From BOG-908 sp963795825 (lineage in GTDB: Bacteria; Pseudomonadota; Alphaproteobacteria; Acetobacterales; Acetobacteraceae), in NCBI GenBank assembly GCA_963795825.1, contig CAWCIW010000005.1, positions 806,001 through 870,000 of the forward strand: a stretch of 64,000 nt of DNA, in the 5' to 3' direction. Below the pieces are notes generated by a model that was not told where the DNA came from, did not search any database, and saw only the letters and a program-made list of their open reading frames with translations. Position numbers and translations under genes: made by a program. Below, in pieces: positions 34,432-43,329 of the stretch. Position 1 is the stretch's first letter, and each line of letters opens with the position of its first letter.

Positions 34432-34446
34432 TCCTGGCTCAGATAC

Positions 34447-34480
34447 GAAAAAGGGGAGGACCAACCGGCCCTCCCCTTCC
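34447..34480 (-). terminator. Rho-independent terminator of the second OmpA-like gene
   Basis: On the minus strand AAGGGGAGG and CCTCCCCTT form a 9-bp stem followed by TTTTTCG. It lies 24 nt beyond the stop codon at 34504. It is a textbook GC stem plus U-run, in contrast to the AT-rich repeat pairs. Confidence 0.75.
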
Positions 34481-34503
34481 CCGGTAGCAAGTAGAACCAC
34501 CTC

Positions 34504-35639
34504 TTACTTGAGGATGATTTCCACGCGGCGGTTCTGCGGCTCGCGCACGCCAGCGGCCGTCTGCACGAGAGGGTTGCTCTCGCCGAAGCCGTGGATGCTG
34601 ATCTCGCTGCGGTTCACACCGTCACGCACCAGTTCGGACTTCCACGCTCTGGGCGCGGCGAACGGACAGGCGCTGGTTGTAGGCGGCCGTGCCGGAAAGG
34701 TCCGTATAGCCGTTGACTTCGATCTGCGTCGTCTGGACGTGGGTCGAAGCGGAAGCGGCTTCGGCCACGATCTGGCGAGCGCGGGCGGTCAGGTCAGCAC
34801 GATCCCAGTCGAAGAACACAAGATAGGTGCGGGCCTGCGTCGTCGGCGGGGCGGAAGCCTGCGTCTCGACGGCCTTCTGCTGGACCGGCGGCGGCGGGCT
34901 GAACAGCGCGTAGCGGATGCCGGCGACGCCCTCATAGTTGAGGGTGTAGTCGGTGCGGTAGTTCACGCGCGTGGCGATATTCGGGGCGAAGAACTGACCG
35001 TGGTAGTTCTCGGCTTCCGGGATCGCGCTAACGCGGCCTTCGAGGGTCAGCGCCAGGCCGGGAATGGCGCTGACGTTGTAGGCGACGCCGAGGATGCCCT
35101 GGGCGGCGAAGTTGCCCTGCGTGTTCGTGCTGCGGATGAACACGGTGTCCACGCCGGAAGCGGCGGCGGGATCGCTCACGTAGCCGGAGGCGCGGCCATT
35201 GTTGAACTTCACCTGGTCGTAGCCGGCGCCAACGCCGACATACGGCGCGAGCGGCAGGCCGAACGGTGCGAGGTCGAAGTCATACAGGACGTTCACAAAG
35301 CCCTTGAACTGCTCCTCGCGGCCACCGCCGTTGAGGCTGCTGAAGCTGGTGATCGTGTTCCGGCTGTAGTCGCCCTGCAGCTCGAGGCGGAAGCCGTTGC
35401 CCAGGCCGTAGCCGATGGCGCCGGAGCCGAGCACATTGGCGTCGACGCGTGATGTGGCCGTTATTGTAGGTGCCGTAGCTGGTGCCGACGCCTGCGATGC
35501 TGACGCGGCTGAGGTTCTGGTCCTGGATGTAGTTTCCGCCGGCGCCGAGGCTGATATACGGGCCGGTGACTGGCTGCGCGAACGCTGCGGCGGGAGCCGC
35601 GAACATGGTGGCGACCAGAAGCGCATTCCTGAGCTTCAT
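34504..35639 (-). CDS. OmpA-like outer-membrane protein, copy 2 (two frameshifts)
   Basis: About 377 residues once two surplus bases are removed (near 35449 and near 34639). It starts at ATG 35639 with AGGAG upstream and a signal peptide ending AAFA. The barrel has SLGAGGNYIQDQNL, GYGLGNGFRLELQGDYSRN and AYNVSAIPGLALTLEGR. The OmpA domain is nearly identical to copy 1 (FFDWDRADLTARARQIVAEAASASTHVQTTQ). The tail in the third frame, GESNPLVQTAAGVREPQ then NRRVEIILK, matches copy 1, which argues that both breaks are sequence errors rather than decay. Confidence 0.82.
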
Positions 35640-35914
35640 AATGAGTATCTCCTGTTTCACTGTCTCTGGCCCATGCGCGGCGACGGCCCTACATGGCTTC
35701 CGGTGACGACAACGCCGCATCTAGGACAGCGGATTGCGAGAAGCGAGTGCAGTTGCATCACCTACTGCGCGCGTGTGGCTGATCGGACACAGCGGGGCAG
35801 CGCCGCCCCCCTTCGCATACCTGCGCTCACCGAGGCGTGATTTCGCATTGGCTGTGCTCGCATGTGCGAAACAATACCTCCGGTTGAGTCGACCGGTTCG
35901 CCAAAACCGGCGAT

Positions 35915-36919
35915 ATGACGGGCTCCTTCCCTGCAGGACTTCCCGTTTTGCCCGAAATCGCGAACAGACCGATCGTCCTTCTCACCTATCAGCTGCCGCC
36001 AGCCGTGATGGCGCGCGCGAACGATACCTACACTCTGCGCATGCCAGGGCAGCTTGGATGGCGGGACTGGCTGGCGGCCAATTCGGCCGAAGCGCAGGCG
36101 GTGATCTGCATCCCCGGGCAGCGGGTCGATTCGAAAATCATCGGCGCGCTGGGCCCGCAGGTTCGTGTGCTGGGCACCTTCAGCGTGGGCACAGAGCATA
36201 TAGATGTGGCGGCCGCGCGTGCCCGCGGCATCGTGGTGGTCAACACGCCCGGCGTGCTGTCCCAGGCGACAGCGGAATTCACCATGGCGCTGATGCTGGC
36301 CGCCGCGCGCCGCATGGGTGCCGCCGAGCGGCTGGTGCGCGCCGGCGGCTGGCGCGGCTGGCGGTCGGCGGATTTCCTCGGCACCGACATCTCCGGCAAG
36401 CGGCTCGGCATCTTCGGCATGGGCCGTATCGGCCAGGCGCTGGCGCGCATCGCTGGCGCGGGCTTCGGCATGGAGGTGCACTACCGCAACCGCCGCCGTC
36501 TCGAGCCCGGCCTGGAGCACGGCGCACTCTATCATGAGGACGACGCGTCGTTCCTCGCCGCCAGCCAGGTGCTGTGCCTGCTGGCGCCAGGAAGTGCCGA
36601 TACCGCCGGCTGGCTGAACGCCGCGCGGCTGGCCGCCCTGCCGGCCGGCGCGATCGTGGTGAACACGGCGCGCGGCGCAATCGTCGACGACGCGGCGCTG
36701 GCCGACGCGTTGCGCAGCGGCCACGTGGCGGCGGCCGGACTGGACGTGTTCGCGCGCGAGCCCGACGTCCCGGAAGCGTATCTCGGCCTGGAGAACGTGG
36801 TGCTCACCCCACATATCGCGACAGCGACCGTGGAGACGCGCGACGCGATGGGGTTTGCCGTTCTGGACGGCATCGATGCGGTGCTGGCAGGCGGGATGCC
36901 GTCGAACGCGGTTTCCTAA
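35915..36919 (+). CDS. D-2-hydroxyacid dehydrogenase (glyoxylate/hydroxypyruvate reductase type)
   Basis: 334 residues. The NAD(P)-binding Rossmann loop is LGIFGMGRIGQALARIA (about 167-183). Catalytic residues appear as Arg in VNTARGAIVDDAAL, Glu in VFAREPDVPE, and His in LTPHIATATVETRDAM. It would interconvert 2-oxo acids such as glyoxylate or hydroxypyruvate with D-2-hydroxy acids. It is monocistronic. Neither the 275 nt before it nor the 284 nt after it (36920-37203) shows another gene. Confidence 0.9.
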   Translation: MTGSFPAGLPVLPEIANRPIVLLTYQLPPAVMARANDTYTLRMPGQLGWRDWLAANSAEAQAVICIPGQRVDSKIIGALGPQVRVLGTFSVGTEHIDVAAARARGIVVVNTPGVLSQATAEFTMALMLAAARRMGAAERLVRAGGWRGWRSADFLGTDISGKRLGIFGMGRIGQALARIAGAGFGMEVHYRNRRRLEPGLEHGALYHEDDASFLAASQVLCLLAPGSADTAGWLNAARLAALPAGAIVVNTARGAIVDDAALADALRSGHVAAAGLDVFAREPDVPEAYLGLENVVLTPHIATATVETRDAMGFAVLDGIDAVLAGGMPSNAVS

Positions 36920-37203
36920 GCCTCGGCGCGCCCTGGGTTAACGCCGGAACCAGCAAAGAAATTTTGCCTGAGGCGAAGGCGCGTCGGTGGCGCAAGGTGC
37001 CGGAAGTCGACATTCGCGTGGACGAAATGCCGCTTGCGGTCGCAAAAGTTTCTCGCCCGAGTTGCGAATAGTGCTGCTCCGGGCAAACAGTTTCGGCTAA
37101 CCTTGCTTACGGGACGCGCGGACGGCGGTGGCGCCGCTGCACGTCCCGATCCGCCGGATGCAGGTTCGAGGATCGGCGATTGATGGTTCTGGAGGAGAGC
37201 GCG

Positions 37204-37716
37204 ATGAAGTTTGCAACGGCGGCCGCAGTCGCCCTGATGTTGGCCTCGCCCTGCTGCCTGGCGGCCAACGCCGCGAATCCGTATAGCAATGTGAATCCGC
37301 GAAACGATGCTGGCAACGACACGGGCGATTCGCAAGTGGAAGCGCTCAACCAGTCGCAGATAGATGGCGGTCCGCAGCGCCCGATGCGCCGCCCGCCTGC
37401 GCATTATCGGCCGCATCTGGCGCAGAGCGAACCGCAATACGACACGCCGCCGGAGGGATATCCGGGCGGCGCGCCAGCCTACCAATATGAGCGCGGCGCG
37501 CTAGGCGAGGCCCACGGTCCGCCGCCACGCTATGAACAGGAGGATGCCTACGCGCCGCGCTTTGCGCCGCCAGGCTACGCCCCGCCGCCTTATGCGGCAG
37601 CGCCCTATCCGCCTGCCGGTTATTACCCGCCGCCCCCGCCGCGCTACTACGCGCCACCTGGCTATTACGCGGCTCCGCGGTATTACCCGCCCGGCTATCC
37701 GCCGCCCGGCTACTAA
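37204..37716 (+). CDS. exported Pro/Tyr-rich protein
   Basis: 170 residues from ATG at 37204 (GGAGAG just upstream). A signal peptide (KFATAAAVALMLASPCCLAANA) precedes a polar segment, then a C-terminal third of PPGYxPPPYAAxPYPPAGYYPPPPP-type repeats. Such tails are usual in small envelope proteins of acid-tolerant alphaproteobacteria. No recognised domain. Confidence 0.75.
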   Translation: MKFATAAAVALMLASPCCLAANAANPYSNVNPRNDAGNDTGDSQVEALNQSQIDGGPQRPMRRPPAHYRPHLAQSEPQYDTPPEGYPGGAPAYQYERGALGEAHGPPPRYEQEDAYAPRFAPPGYAPPPYAAAPYPPAGYYPPPPPRYYAPPGYYAAPRYYPPGYPPPGY

Positions 37717-37723
37717 ACGGAAA

Positions 37724-37751
37724 CGGGGCTGCCGTTTGCACGACAGCCCCG
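37724..37751. terminator. possible terminator hairpin
   Basis: CGGGGCTG and CAGCCCCG form an 8-bp stem with a 12-nt loop, seven nt after the stop at 37716. No U-run follows, so the call is tentative. Confidence 0.4.
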
Positions 37752-37865
37752 CCCGGAAATCGACCCTTGTCCGGCCGTGTTTGCCATTGCCGGATCATCG
37801 CCCCAGATAGCCGCGCCGGACTCAGTCCGGTAGGCGGCAGCCGGGAGCGCTGAGCGGCCCGGCTA

Positions 37866-38099
37866 TCAGCGCGGCGCTACGGCAGCGTCGGTTGCGGCGG
37901 CGTTCGCCGCGTGGTTGGCTACCGCGGCCTTGCGGTAATTGCCGTGACGGGCTGCCCGGCGGGCGACCACACGGTCGTGATGGGCGATCGCGGCGTTGGC
38001 GGCGGGGTTCGCCTCCGGTCCGGCCGGCGGTGCGATCTGGGCCAGCGCAGGCATGGCGAATGTGCAGGCAAGCAGGGCGGCGAGCAGGGTCTTCTTCAT
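37866..38099 (-). CDS. small exported Ala/His/Arg-rich protein
   Basis: 77 residues from ATG at 38099 (MKKTLLAALLACTFAMPALAQ signal peptide). The mature part is Ala/Asn-rich with a basic HHDRVVARRAARHGNYRKAAV stretch. No family recognised. Codon usage matches neighbours, and the signal peptide is convincing. Confidence 0.65.
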   Translation of the reverse strand: MKKTLLAALLACTFAMPALAQIAPPAGPEANPAANAAIAHHDRVVARRAARHGNYRKAAVANHAANAAATDAAVAPR

Positions 38100-38312
38100 G
38101 GCCGTGTATCCTTGTTCGGGAGTGAACGCCTGTAGTGTCGGTGTCGGACGCGGCTTATTTGCGGCAGCCATGTCTCATAACGTTTCAGTGCCGATAGGTT
38201 GCCGGACCGGTTTGCGCGTGACGAAACGTAAACAATCGTATCAGGGCTGGGCGGAGTGCCGGGCCGGTTACATGTATGTCGCCTCGTGGTCTGGATGGAT
38301 ATGGAGCTGCCG

Positions 38313-38868
38313 ATGTCTGTTTTGCGTTTGTTGCCAGCGGCTTGTGCCGTGTTCGCCCTGGTGGGCTGCGCTGCCGCCGTCACCCCCGTGGTGGCGGTGC
38401 CGGGCCCCAACAAGGATATCGCCGCGTTCCAGAAGGACGAGACGGACTGCCGCAATATAGCGGCCGGGGCCGCCACCACGACGACGAGCGCCTCGGGCAC
38501 CAACGCGAAATGGGCCAGCTATTTCGATGCTTACGCGAAATGCGCCGAATTCGCATGGCGACCAGGTGCAGCCGGTGCCGTGGAACCTCGCCAATGTCGG
38601 GTTCGGGACGCCCTACCCCGCTTACGCCTACCCTGCTTATGGCTACGCGGGTTACGCCGTGCCGGCGTATGGTTATGGCCTGGGCTTCTATGATCCGCTT
38701 TTCTACGGCTACCCTGGCGGCTTCTACCCTGGCTTTTTCGGGGTCGGCTTCGGATATGGCTACGGCTATGGCCGGTTCGGTTATGGCGGCCATTTTGGCG
38801 GTGGATTTCACGGCGGTGGCGGTTTCTCCGGCGGCGGATTTCACGGCGGCGGCGGCTTTCACCACTGA
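38313..38868 (+). CDS. Gly/Tyr-rich lipoprotein (frameshifted)
   Basis: About 184 residues after correcting one surplus base at 38553 (GAATTC-g-CATGGC). The N-terminal half is a lipoprotein, LPAACAVFALVGC, followed by DIAAFQKDETDCRNIA and WASYFDAYAKCAEF. The second frame continues HGDQVQPVPWNLANVGFG, then YAYPAYGYAGY and a Gly/Phe/His-rich tail. The D-x4-C-x3-A and Y-x-K-C motifs resemble glycine-zipper-type small lipoproteins, but I cannot name a family. Confidence 0.7.
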
Positions 38869-38936
38869 GCGTGTGGGGCAACGTCTTCGCGTGACAGAAA
38901 TGCTGGTTCCGAACGCCGGAGTATCCATCCAGAGGA

Positions 38937-39011
38937 TGGTGGGCGCGACAGGGATTGAACCTGTGACCCCCGCCGTGTGAAGGCGATGCTCTACCGCTGA
39001 GCTACGCGCCC
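38937..39011 (-). tRNA. tRNA-Val (anticodon CAC)
   Basis: On the minus strand the acceptor GGGCGCG pairs with CGCGCCC, the D-arm contains AGCTCAGCGGTAGAGC, the anticodon loop is TTCACAC, and the T-arm is GGTTCAATCC. Discriminator A and a CCA end are encoded (38939-38937). It reads GUG codons. Confidence 0.95.
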
Positions 39012-39149
39012 GACTGTTCGGAGAGGGTGTGTAGCGAGGCTGGCGGGCGGTGGCAAGCGGGTCCGGCGGCACATTAAAGCCCGCCTGCTCTTCTTGTTAC
39101 GCGCCTGATCTATATTTCCTTTTTCAACGGCCGCGCGTTCCTGCCGGTA

Positions 39150-39178
39150 TTGTGGCAGCATGAGAATCGGCTTTATAC
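39150..39178 (+). promoter_or_regulatory. sigma70-like promoter before mucR
   Basis: TTGTGG (39150-39155), 17-nt spacer, TTATAC (39173-39178), in an AT-rich stretch 26 nt before the mucR ATG. MucR proteins often bind AT-rich DNA at their own promoters, so autoregulation here is plausible. Confidence 0.45.
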
Positions 39179-39203
39179 ATATTACACACTAGAGAAATTG
39201 CAG

Positions 39204-39845
39204 ATGCCCTCCGAAGACCTGAAGAAGACCCTTCTGGAACTGACTGTCCAGATCGTTTCCGCGCATGTGGGGACAAACCAGATCGCACCCGCCGCCCTGC
39301 CCGCCTTGATCGCGCAGGTTCACTCCGCGTTGCGCAATCTCGGCCAGGAACAGGCGCCGGTTGCCGTGGAGAAGCAGCAGCCGTTCGTAGCGGCGAAACG
39401 CTCGATATTCCCGGACTACATCATCTGCCTGGAAGATGGCCGCAAGCTGAAAACGCTGAAGCGGCACCTGCGCTCGACATTCGGATTATCGCCTGAACAA
39501 TACAGGGAGAAATGGGGATTGGCGGCCGACTACCCGATGGTTGCGCCGAATTACGCGCAGCACCGCTCGCGCCTGGCCAAGCAGCTCGGGCTCGGCCGCA
39601 AGCAGCAGGATTCGGTGGACGAAGAGGAGGCTGCACCGGCGCCCGAAAGCATTGCGGACGCTGCACCCGAGCCGCGCGAGCAGCGCCGCCGCACCGAACA
39701 TACCGCAGCATCCGTGTTCTCCGGGTTTCCCGGCAAATCGGCGGATGCCGAGGCGGAAGAGCCGGCGCAAACCGAATTGCCCGGCCAGAAGAAACGCGGC
39801 CGCAAACCGTTTTCCAAGCAGCTCGCGCGCTCCATGCCGCGCTGA
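39204..39845 (+). CDS. mucR: MucR/Ros-family zinc-finger transcriptional regulator
   Basis: 213 residues. The family core is at about 61-130: SIFPDYIICLEDGRKLKTLKRHL, RSTFGLSPEQYREKWGLAADYP and MVAPNYAQHRSRLAKQLGLG, which holds the Ros-type zinc-finger Cys and His residues. Unlike typical 140-residue MucR proteins it has an extra acidic C-terminal tail (130-200) ending in an AT-hook-like KKRGRKPFSKQ. It probably acts as an H-NS-like regulator of surface functions. Its TGA overlaps the thiolase ATG. Confidence 0.88.
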   Translation: MPSEDLKKTLLELTVQIVSAHVGTNQIAPAALPALIAQVHSALRNLGQEQAPVAVEKQQPFVAAKRSIFPDYIICLEDGRKLKTLKRHLRSTFGLSPEQYREKWGLAADYPMVAPNYAQHRSRLAKQLGLGRKQQDSVDEEEAAPAPESIADAAPEPREQRRRTEHTAASVFSGFPGKSADAEAEEPAQTELPGQKKRGRKPFSKQLARSMPR

Positions 39846-41044
39846 TGCCTGACGCTTTCATCTGCGACTACGCACGCACGCCGATCGGCCGGTTCGGCGG
39901 CGCATTGCGCGATGTGCGCACCGACGATCTTGCCGCGATCCCGTTGCGCGCGCTGCTCGCGCGCCATGCGCAGATGGATTGGGGTGCTGTCGACGATTGC
40001 TATTTCGGCTGTGCCAACCAGGCCGGCGAGGATAACCGCAATGTCGGGCGCATGGCGCTGCTGCTTGCAGGCATTCCCGCCAGCGTTCCGGCCGCCACGC
40101 TAAACCGCCTGTGTGGTTCCGGACTCGACGCGGTGGGCACGGCCGCGCGCATGATACGCGCCGGCGATGCCGGCCTGGTTCTGGCCGGCGGCGTGGAGAG
40201 CATGACGCGCGCACCTTTCGTGGTGCCGAAAGCCACCGAGGCGTATTCGCGTACAACAGCGATCGAGGACACGACGATCGGCTGGCGTTTCGTCAATCCT
40301 CTGATGCGCGCGCAGTACGGTGTGGATTCGATGCCGGAGACTGCGGAGAACGTGGCCGCCGATTACAACATCTCCCGCGCCGACCAGGATGCGCTCGCCT
40401 ATCGCAGCCAGATGCGCGCAAAGGCCGCGCAGGATGCCGGGTTTTTCGCGCGCGAGATCGTGCCCGTCACGATACCTGGCCGGCGCGGCGATACCGTGGT
40501 GGATACCGACGAGCATCCGCGCCATGACACCACGCTCGAGGGCCTGGCCAAATTGCGCGCGGCATTCCGCACGCCAGGTACGGTGACGGCCGGAAACGCA
40601 TCGGGCGTGAACGATGGTGCTGCGGCCTTGATCATTGCGTCGGAGGCGCAGGCGGCGCGGCATGGCCTGACTCCGCGCGCGCGTATCGTCGCCATGGCCA
40701 CCGCTGGCGTGCCGCCACGCATCATGGGTATCGGGCCGGCGCCGGCGACGGAGAAGCTGCTGGCGCTGGCCGGGCTTCGCATCGGCGATATCGATCTCAT
40801 CGAGCTGAACGAGGCTTTTGCGGCGCAGGCCCTGGCCGTCACGCGTCAGTTGGGGCTGCCGGATGATGCGCAGCATGTGAACCCGCAGGGCGGTGCTATC
40901 GCTCTGGGGCATCCGCTCGGGATGTCTGGTGCGCGATTGGCAATGACGGCGGTGAACGCGATGGAGTTGCTGGATCTGAAGCGCGCTGTCGTCACCATGT
41001 GTATCGGTGTTGGGCAGGGTATCGCGGTGTTGTTGGAGCGGTAA
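39845..41044 (+). CDS. acetyl-CoA acetyltransferase family thiolase (3-oxoadipyl-CoA thiolase-like)
   Basis: 399 residues. The nucleophile Cys is in TLNRLCGSGLDAVGTAARMI (about 90), catalytic His in NPQGGAIALGHPLGMSGARL (about 354), and the second Cys in VVTMCIGVGQGIAVLLE (about 384). Features such as NQAGEDNRNVGRMALLLAG match the PcaF/PaaJ type that cleaves 3-oxoadipyl-CoA, although acetoacetyl-CoA thiolases are close. ATG at 39845 overlaps the mucR stop. The final TAA runs directly into a hairpin repeat. Confidence 0.88.
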   Translation: MPDAFICDYARTPIGRFGGALRDVRTDDLAAIPLRALLARHAQMDWGAVDDCYFGCANQAGEDNRNVGRMALLLAGIPASVPAATLNRLCGSGLDAVGTAARMIRAGDAGLVLAGGVESMTRAPFVVPKATEAYSRTTAIEDTTIGWRFVNPLMRAQYGVDSMPETAENVAADYNISRADQDALAYRSQMRAKAAQDAGFFAREIVPVTIPGRRGDTVVDTDEHPRHDTTLEGLAKLRAAFRTPGTVTAGNASGVNDGAAALIIASEAQAARHGLTPRARIVAMATAGVPPRIMGIGPAPATEKLLALAGLRIGDIDLIELNEAFAAQALAVTRQLGLPDDAQHVNPQGGAIALGHPLGMSGARLAMTAVNAMELLDLKRAVVTMCIGVGQGIAVLLER

Positions 41045-41168
41045 GCAAGGCCTTCTTTTCTGAAGAAAAGAAGCAAAAGACTTTTGGTCCCTGTCGGGGA
41101 GTTTGTCAGCACGCGCCGACAGGGAGCAAAAGTTTTTTGGTCCTTTTTTTCAAAAAAGGACTGCTTCC
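41044..41168. repeat. hairpin repeat locus 15 (paired, short spacer)
   Basis: Half a is type C with CTTC/GAAG. Half b is type B with GTCC/GGAC. The spacer arms are CCCTGTCGGGG and CCGACAGGG. The repeat overlaps the last codons of pqqE, whose TGA stop lies inside half b. Confidence 0.92.
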
Positions 41169-42247
41169 TTCCTCGGCTTTCTAAACACGAACGTTCCCGC
41201 AGACCCCTCGCTCTCCGTCACCGCAGCCTGCATCACCGCATGATCCGGCGAAAGCGCGCAGGCCGGATCCGTCGCATGCAGATCGCCCAGCAGCGCGAAC
41301 GCCTGGCACCGGCAGCCGCCCCAGTCGATCTCCCGCCGGTCGCAGCTTCGGCACGGATCCTTCATCCAACCGGTGCCGCGGAACCGCAGGAACGCGTCGG
41401 AATGGTGCCAGATATCGGCCAGCGACGTGTCGCGCACATTTGGAAAGGTGAAGCCCGGCAGGGTTTCGGCCGCGTGGCACGGCATCGCGCGGCCGGCGGG
41501 CGAGATGTTGATGAAGCGCTGCGCCCAGCCGCCCATGCAGGCTTTCGGCCGCGCGGCATGGTAGTCGGGCACCACGTAATCGATCACCATGCGGCCGGAG
41601 AGGCGCTGCCGCGCTTCATCGACAGCCTGGGTCGCCGCATGAAGCTGTTCCAAAGTGGGCAGCAGGGCCGAGCGGTTGACCAAGCCCCAGCCGTAATACT
41701 GCACGTGGGCGATTTCCGTCCGGTCCGCGTGGAGCTCTTCGGCCATGGCGATCATCTGCGGCACCCGGCCGGCATTTGCGCGGTGGATGACGAAATTGAC
41801 CGTGAGCGGCAAGCCGGCCTGGCGGATACGCGCGGCGGCGCCCTGCTTCTTGGCAAACGCGCCCGGCGACGCGCCGAACCGGTCGTTTTCCGTCGGATCG
41901 ACGTCCTGAAAGCTCAACTGGATGTGGTCGATGCCGGCATCCATGAGCGCGGCCATCGCGCGATCGTCGAGTGTCACGCCCGAGGTGATGAGGTTGGTGT
42001 AGAGCCCCCTGCCCGAGGCATGCGCCACCAGCGCCACGCAATCGCGGCGGGCCAGCGGTTCGCCGCCGGTGAGGTGCACCTGGAGGATGCCGATATCGGC
42101 CGCCTGGTCCAGCACGCGCAGCCAGCTTGCCGTGTCGAGCTCGGCGGCCGCGCGCTCGAGGTCCAGCGGGTTGGAACAATAGGGGCATTGCAGCGGGCAG
42201 CGGTGGGTCAGTTCGGCGATCAGGCCGAGCGGCGGGGGCGCGGTCAC
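41150..42247 (-). CDS. pqqE: PQQ biosynthesis radical SAM enzyme
   Basis: 365 residues from GTG at 42247 (GTGA overlap with pqqD). It forms the Glu-Tyr carbon-carbon bond in PqqA. The radical SAM cluster is LTHRCPLQCPYCSNP, with HLTGGEPLARRDC following. The SPASM region has CMGGWAQRFINISPAG and CRSCDRREIDWGGCRCQAFAL. Its last residues, EAVLF, and stop codon are contributed by a hairpin repeat, so the C-terminus has been re-ended by that sequence. Confidence 0.96.
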   Translation of the reverse strand: MTAPPPLGLIAELTHRCPLQCPYCSNPLDLERAAAELDTASWLRVLDQAADIGILQVHLTGGEPLARRDCVALVAHASGRGLYTNLITSGVTLDDRAMAALMDAGIDHIQLSFQDVDPTENDRFGASPGAFAKKQGAAARIRQAGLPLTVNFVIHRANAGRVPQMIAMAEELHADRTEIAHVQYYGWGLVNRSALLPTLEQLHAATQAVDEARQRLSGRMVIDYVVPDYHAARPKACMGGWAQRFINISPAGRAMPCHAAETLPGFTFPNVRDTSLADIWHHSDAFLRFRGTGWMKDPCRSCDRREIDWGGCRCQAFALLGDLHATDPACALSPDHAVMQAAVTESEGSAGTFVFRKPRKEAVLF

Positions 42248-42507
42248 AGCCGCACCGCGCCGCGCGCGCTGAGGTCGGCGAGCATGGCATCCACATCGGT
42301 GCGTATGGCGTCGGTCGGGGCGTCGTAGCGGGTGGCGAGTTCGGTGACGATGGTGGTTACATCACGCTGGCCGTCGATCAGTTTGAGTACCTCCACGGCG
42401 TGTTCGTCGGGCACGAACATGCGCTCCGGGCCGAGCAGAACCCAGGCGCCGCGCACCTGGTCCATGCGGAATTTGTGGCCCGGGCTGAGACGCGGGATCT
42501 GCGTCAT
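42244..42507 (-). CDS. pqqD: PqqD peptide chaperone
   Basis: 87 residues. It binds PqqA and presents it to PqqE. RLSPGHKFRMDQVRGAWVLLGPERMFVPDE and the C-terminal VDAMLADLSARGAVRL match the winged-helix RRE family. ATG at 42507 overlaps pqqC by ATGA and its stop overlaps pqqE by GTGA, so C, D and E are tightly coupled. Confidence 0.95.
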   Translation of the reverse strand: MTQIPRLSPGHKFRMDQVRGAWVLLGPERMFVPDEHAVEVLKLIDGQRDVTTIVTELATRYDAPTDAIRTDVDAMLADLSARGAVRL

Positions 42508-43241
42508 GCGGCGGGCACAAAGGCGCCGGGCGGCGGCAGGCCGGGTGCCACATAGGCATGGTGCAGCGCGTCGAGCTGCGCCCACAGCACGTCGCATTTG
42601 AAGCGCAAGGCGGCCAGCACGGCCTGCTGCTGCTCTTCCGTGCGCGCGTGCTCCTGGACATAGGCCAGCGCGAAATCGGAATCCTGCGGCGCCTGGGTCA
42701 GCCGCGGGGTGAAGTAGGCGAGCGTGTCCGCGGTGATCCAGTCGTAATTAGCCAGCATGCCGGAGACGCGCTCGGCGATGATCTTCGGCGAGAACATCTC
42801 GGTGAGAGAGGAGGCGATGGCTTCGAGTATGCTGCGGTCGCGCACGAAGGCGACATAGGCATCGACGGCGAAGCGGGTGGCGGGCAGCAGGCCGGCGCCG
42901 GATTGCACGTAGTCGCGATCCAGCCCGACGCCTTCGGCCAGCTTCAGCCAGCGCGCGACGCCGCCGGTGCCTGGCGCGTCGCCGTCATGGTCGACGAGGC
43001 GGCGGCGCCACTCGCGCCTGAGGTCGGAGGTGGGGAGGCGCGCCAGCAAGGTTGCGTCCTTGGCCGGGATGGCACTCTGATAGCAGTAGCGGTTGAGTGC
43101 CCAGGCCTGCACCTGGCCACGGTTCAGGCGGCCGCCATGCAGCAGGCGATGAAAGGGATGGTGTATGTGATAACGCTCGGCGCCGATCTGGCGGAGTGCA
43201 TCAGCCAGGGCGGCTGGCGACATCAGAGGTGCGGTTAACAA
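42504..43241 (-). CDS. pqqC: pyrroloquinoline-quinone synthase
   Basis: 245 residues from TTG at 43241. That start is preferred because GAGG lies six nt upstream; the in-frame ATG at 43223 has no ribosome binding site. It catalyses the final cofactor-free oxidation and ring closure. Conserved segments are RYHIHHPFHRLLHGGRLNR, QVQAWALNRYCYQSAIPAKDA, RLVDHDGDAPGTGG and RFAVDAYVAFVR. It follows pqqA with an 88-nt gap and no pqqB between. Confidence 0.94.
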   Translation of the reverse strand: MLTAPLMSPAALADALRQIGAERYHIHHPFHRLLHGGRLNRGQVQAWALNRYCYQSAIPAKDATLLARLPTSDLRREWRRRLVDHDGDAPGTGGVARWLKLAEGVGLDRDYVQSGAGLLPATRFAVDAYVAFVRDRSILEAIASSLTEMFSPKIIAERVSGMLANYDWITADTLAYFTPRLTQAPQDSDFALAYVQEHARTEEQQQAVLAALRFKCDVLWAQLDALHHAYVAPGLPPPGAFVPAA

Positions 43242-43277
43242 CGGTGTCCTCGGTCCGGCTGGGCCGGCCAGGCAGAC

Positions 43278-43300
43278 GCCGCACCCGCATCGGGCGCGGC
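43278..43300 (-). promoter_or_regulatory. intercistronic hairpin between pqqA and pqqC
   Basis: GCCGCGCCCG-ATG-CGGGTGCGGC on the minus strand, a 10-bp stem with one G-T wobble. It could lower read-through or protect the short pqqA message, matching the need for more PqqA than enzymes. This is inferred. Confidence 0.4.
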
Positions 43301-43329
43301 ACCGGCCGGATGAGCGGCTACGCGGCGGC

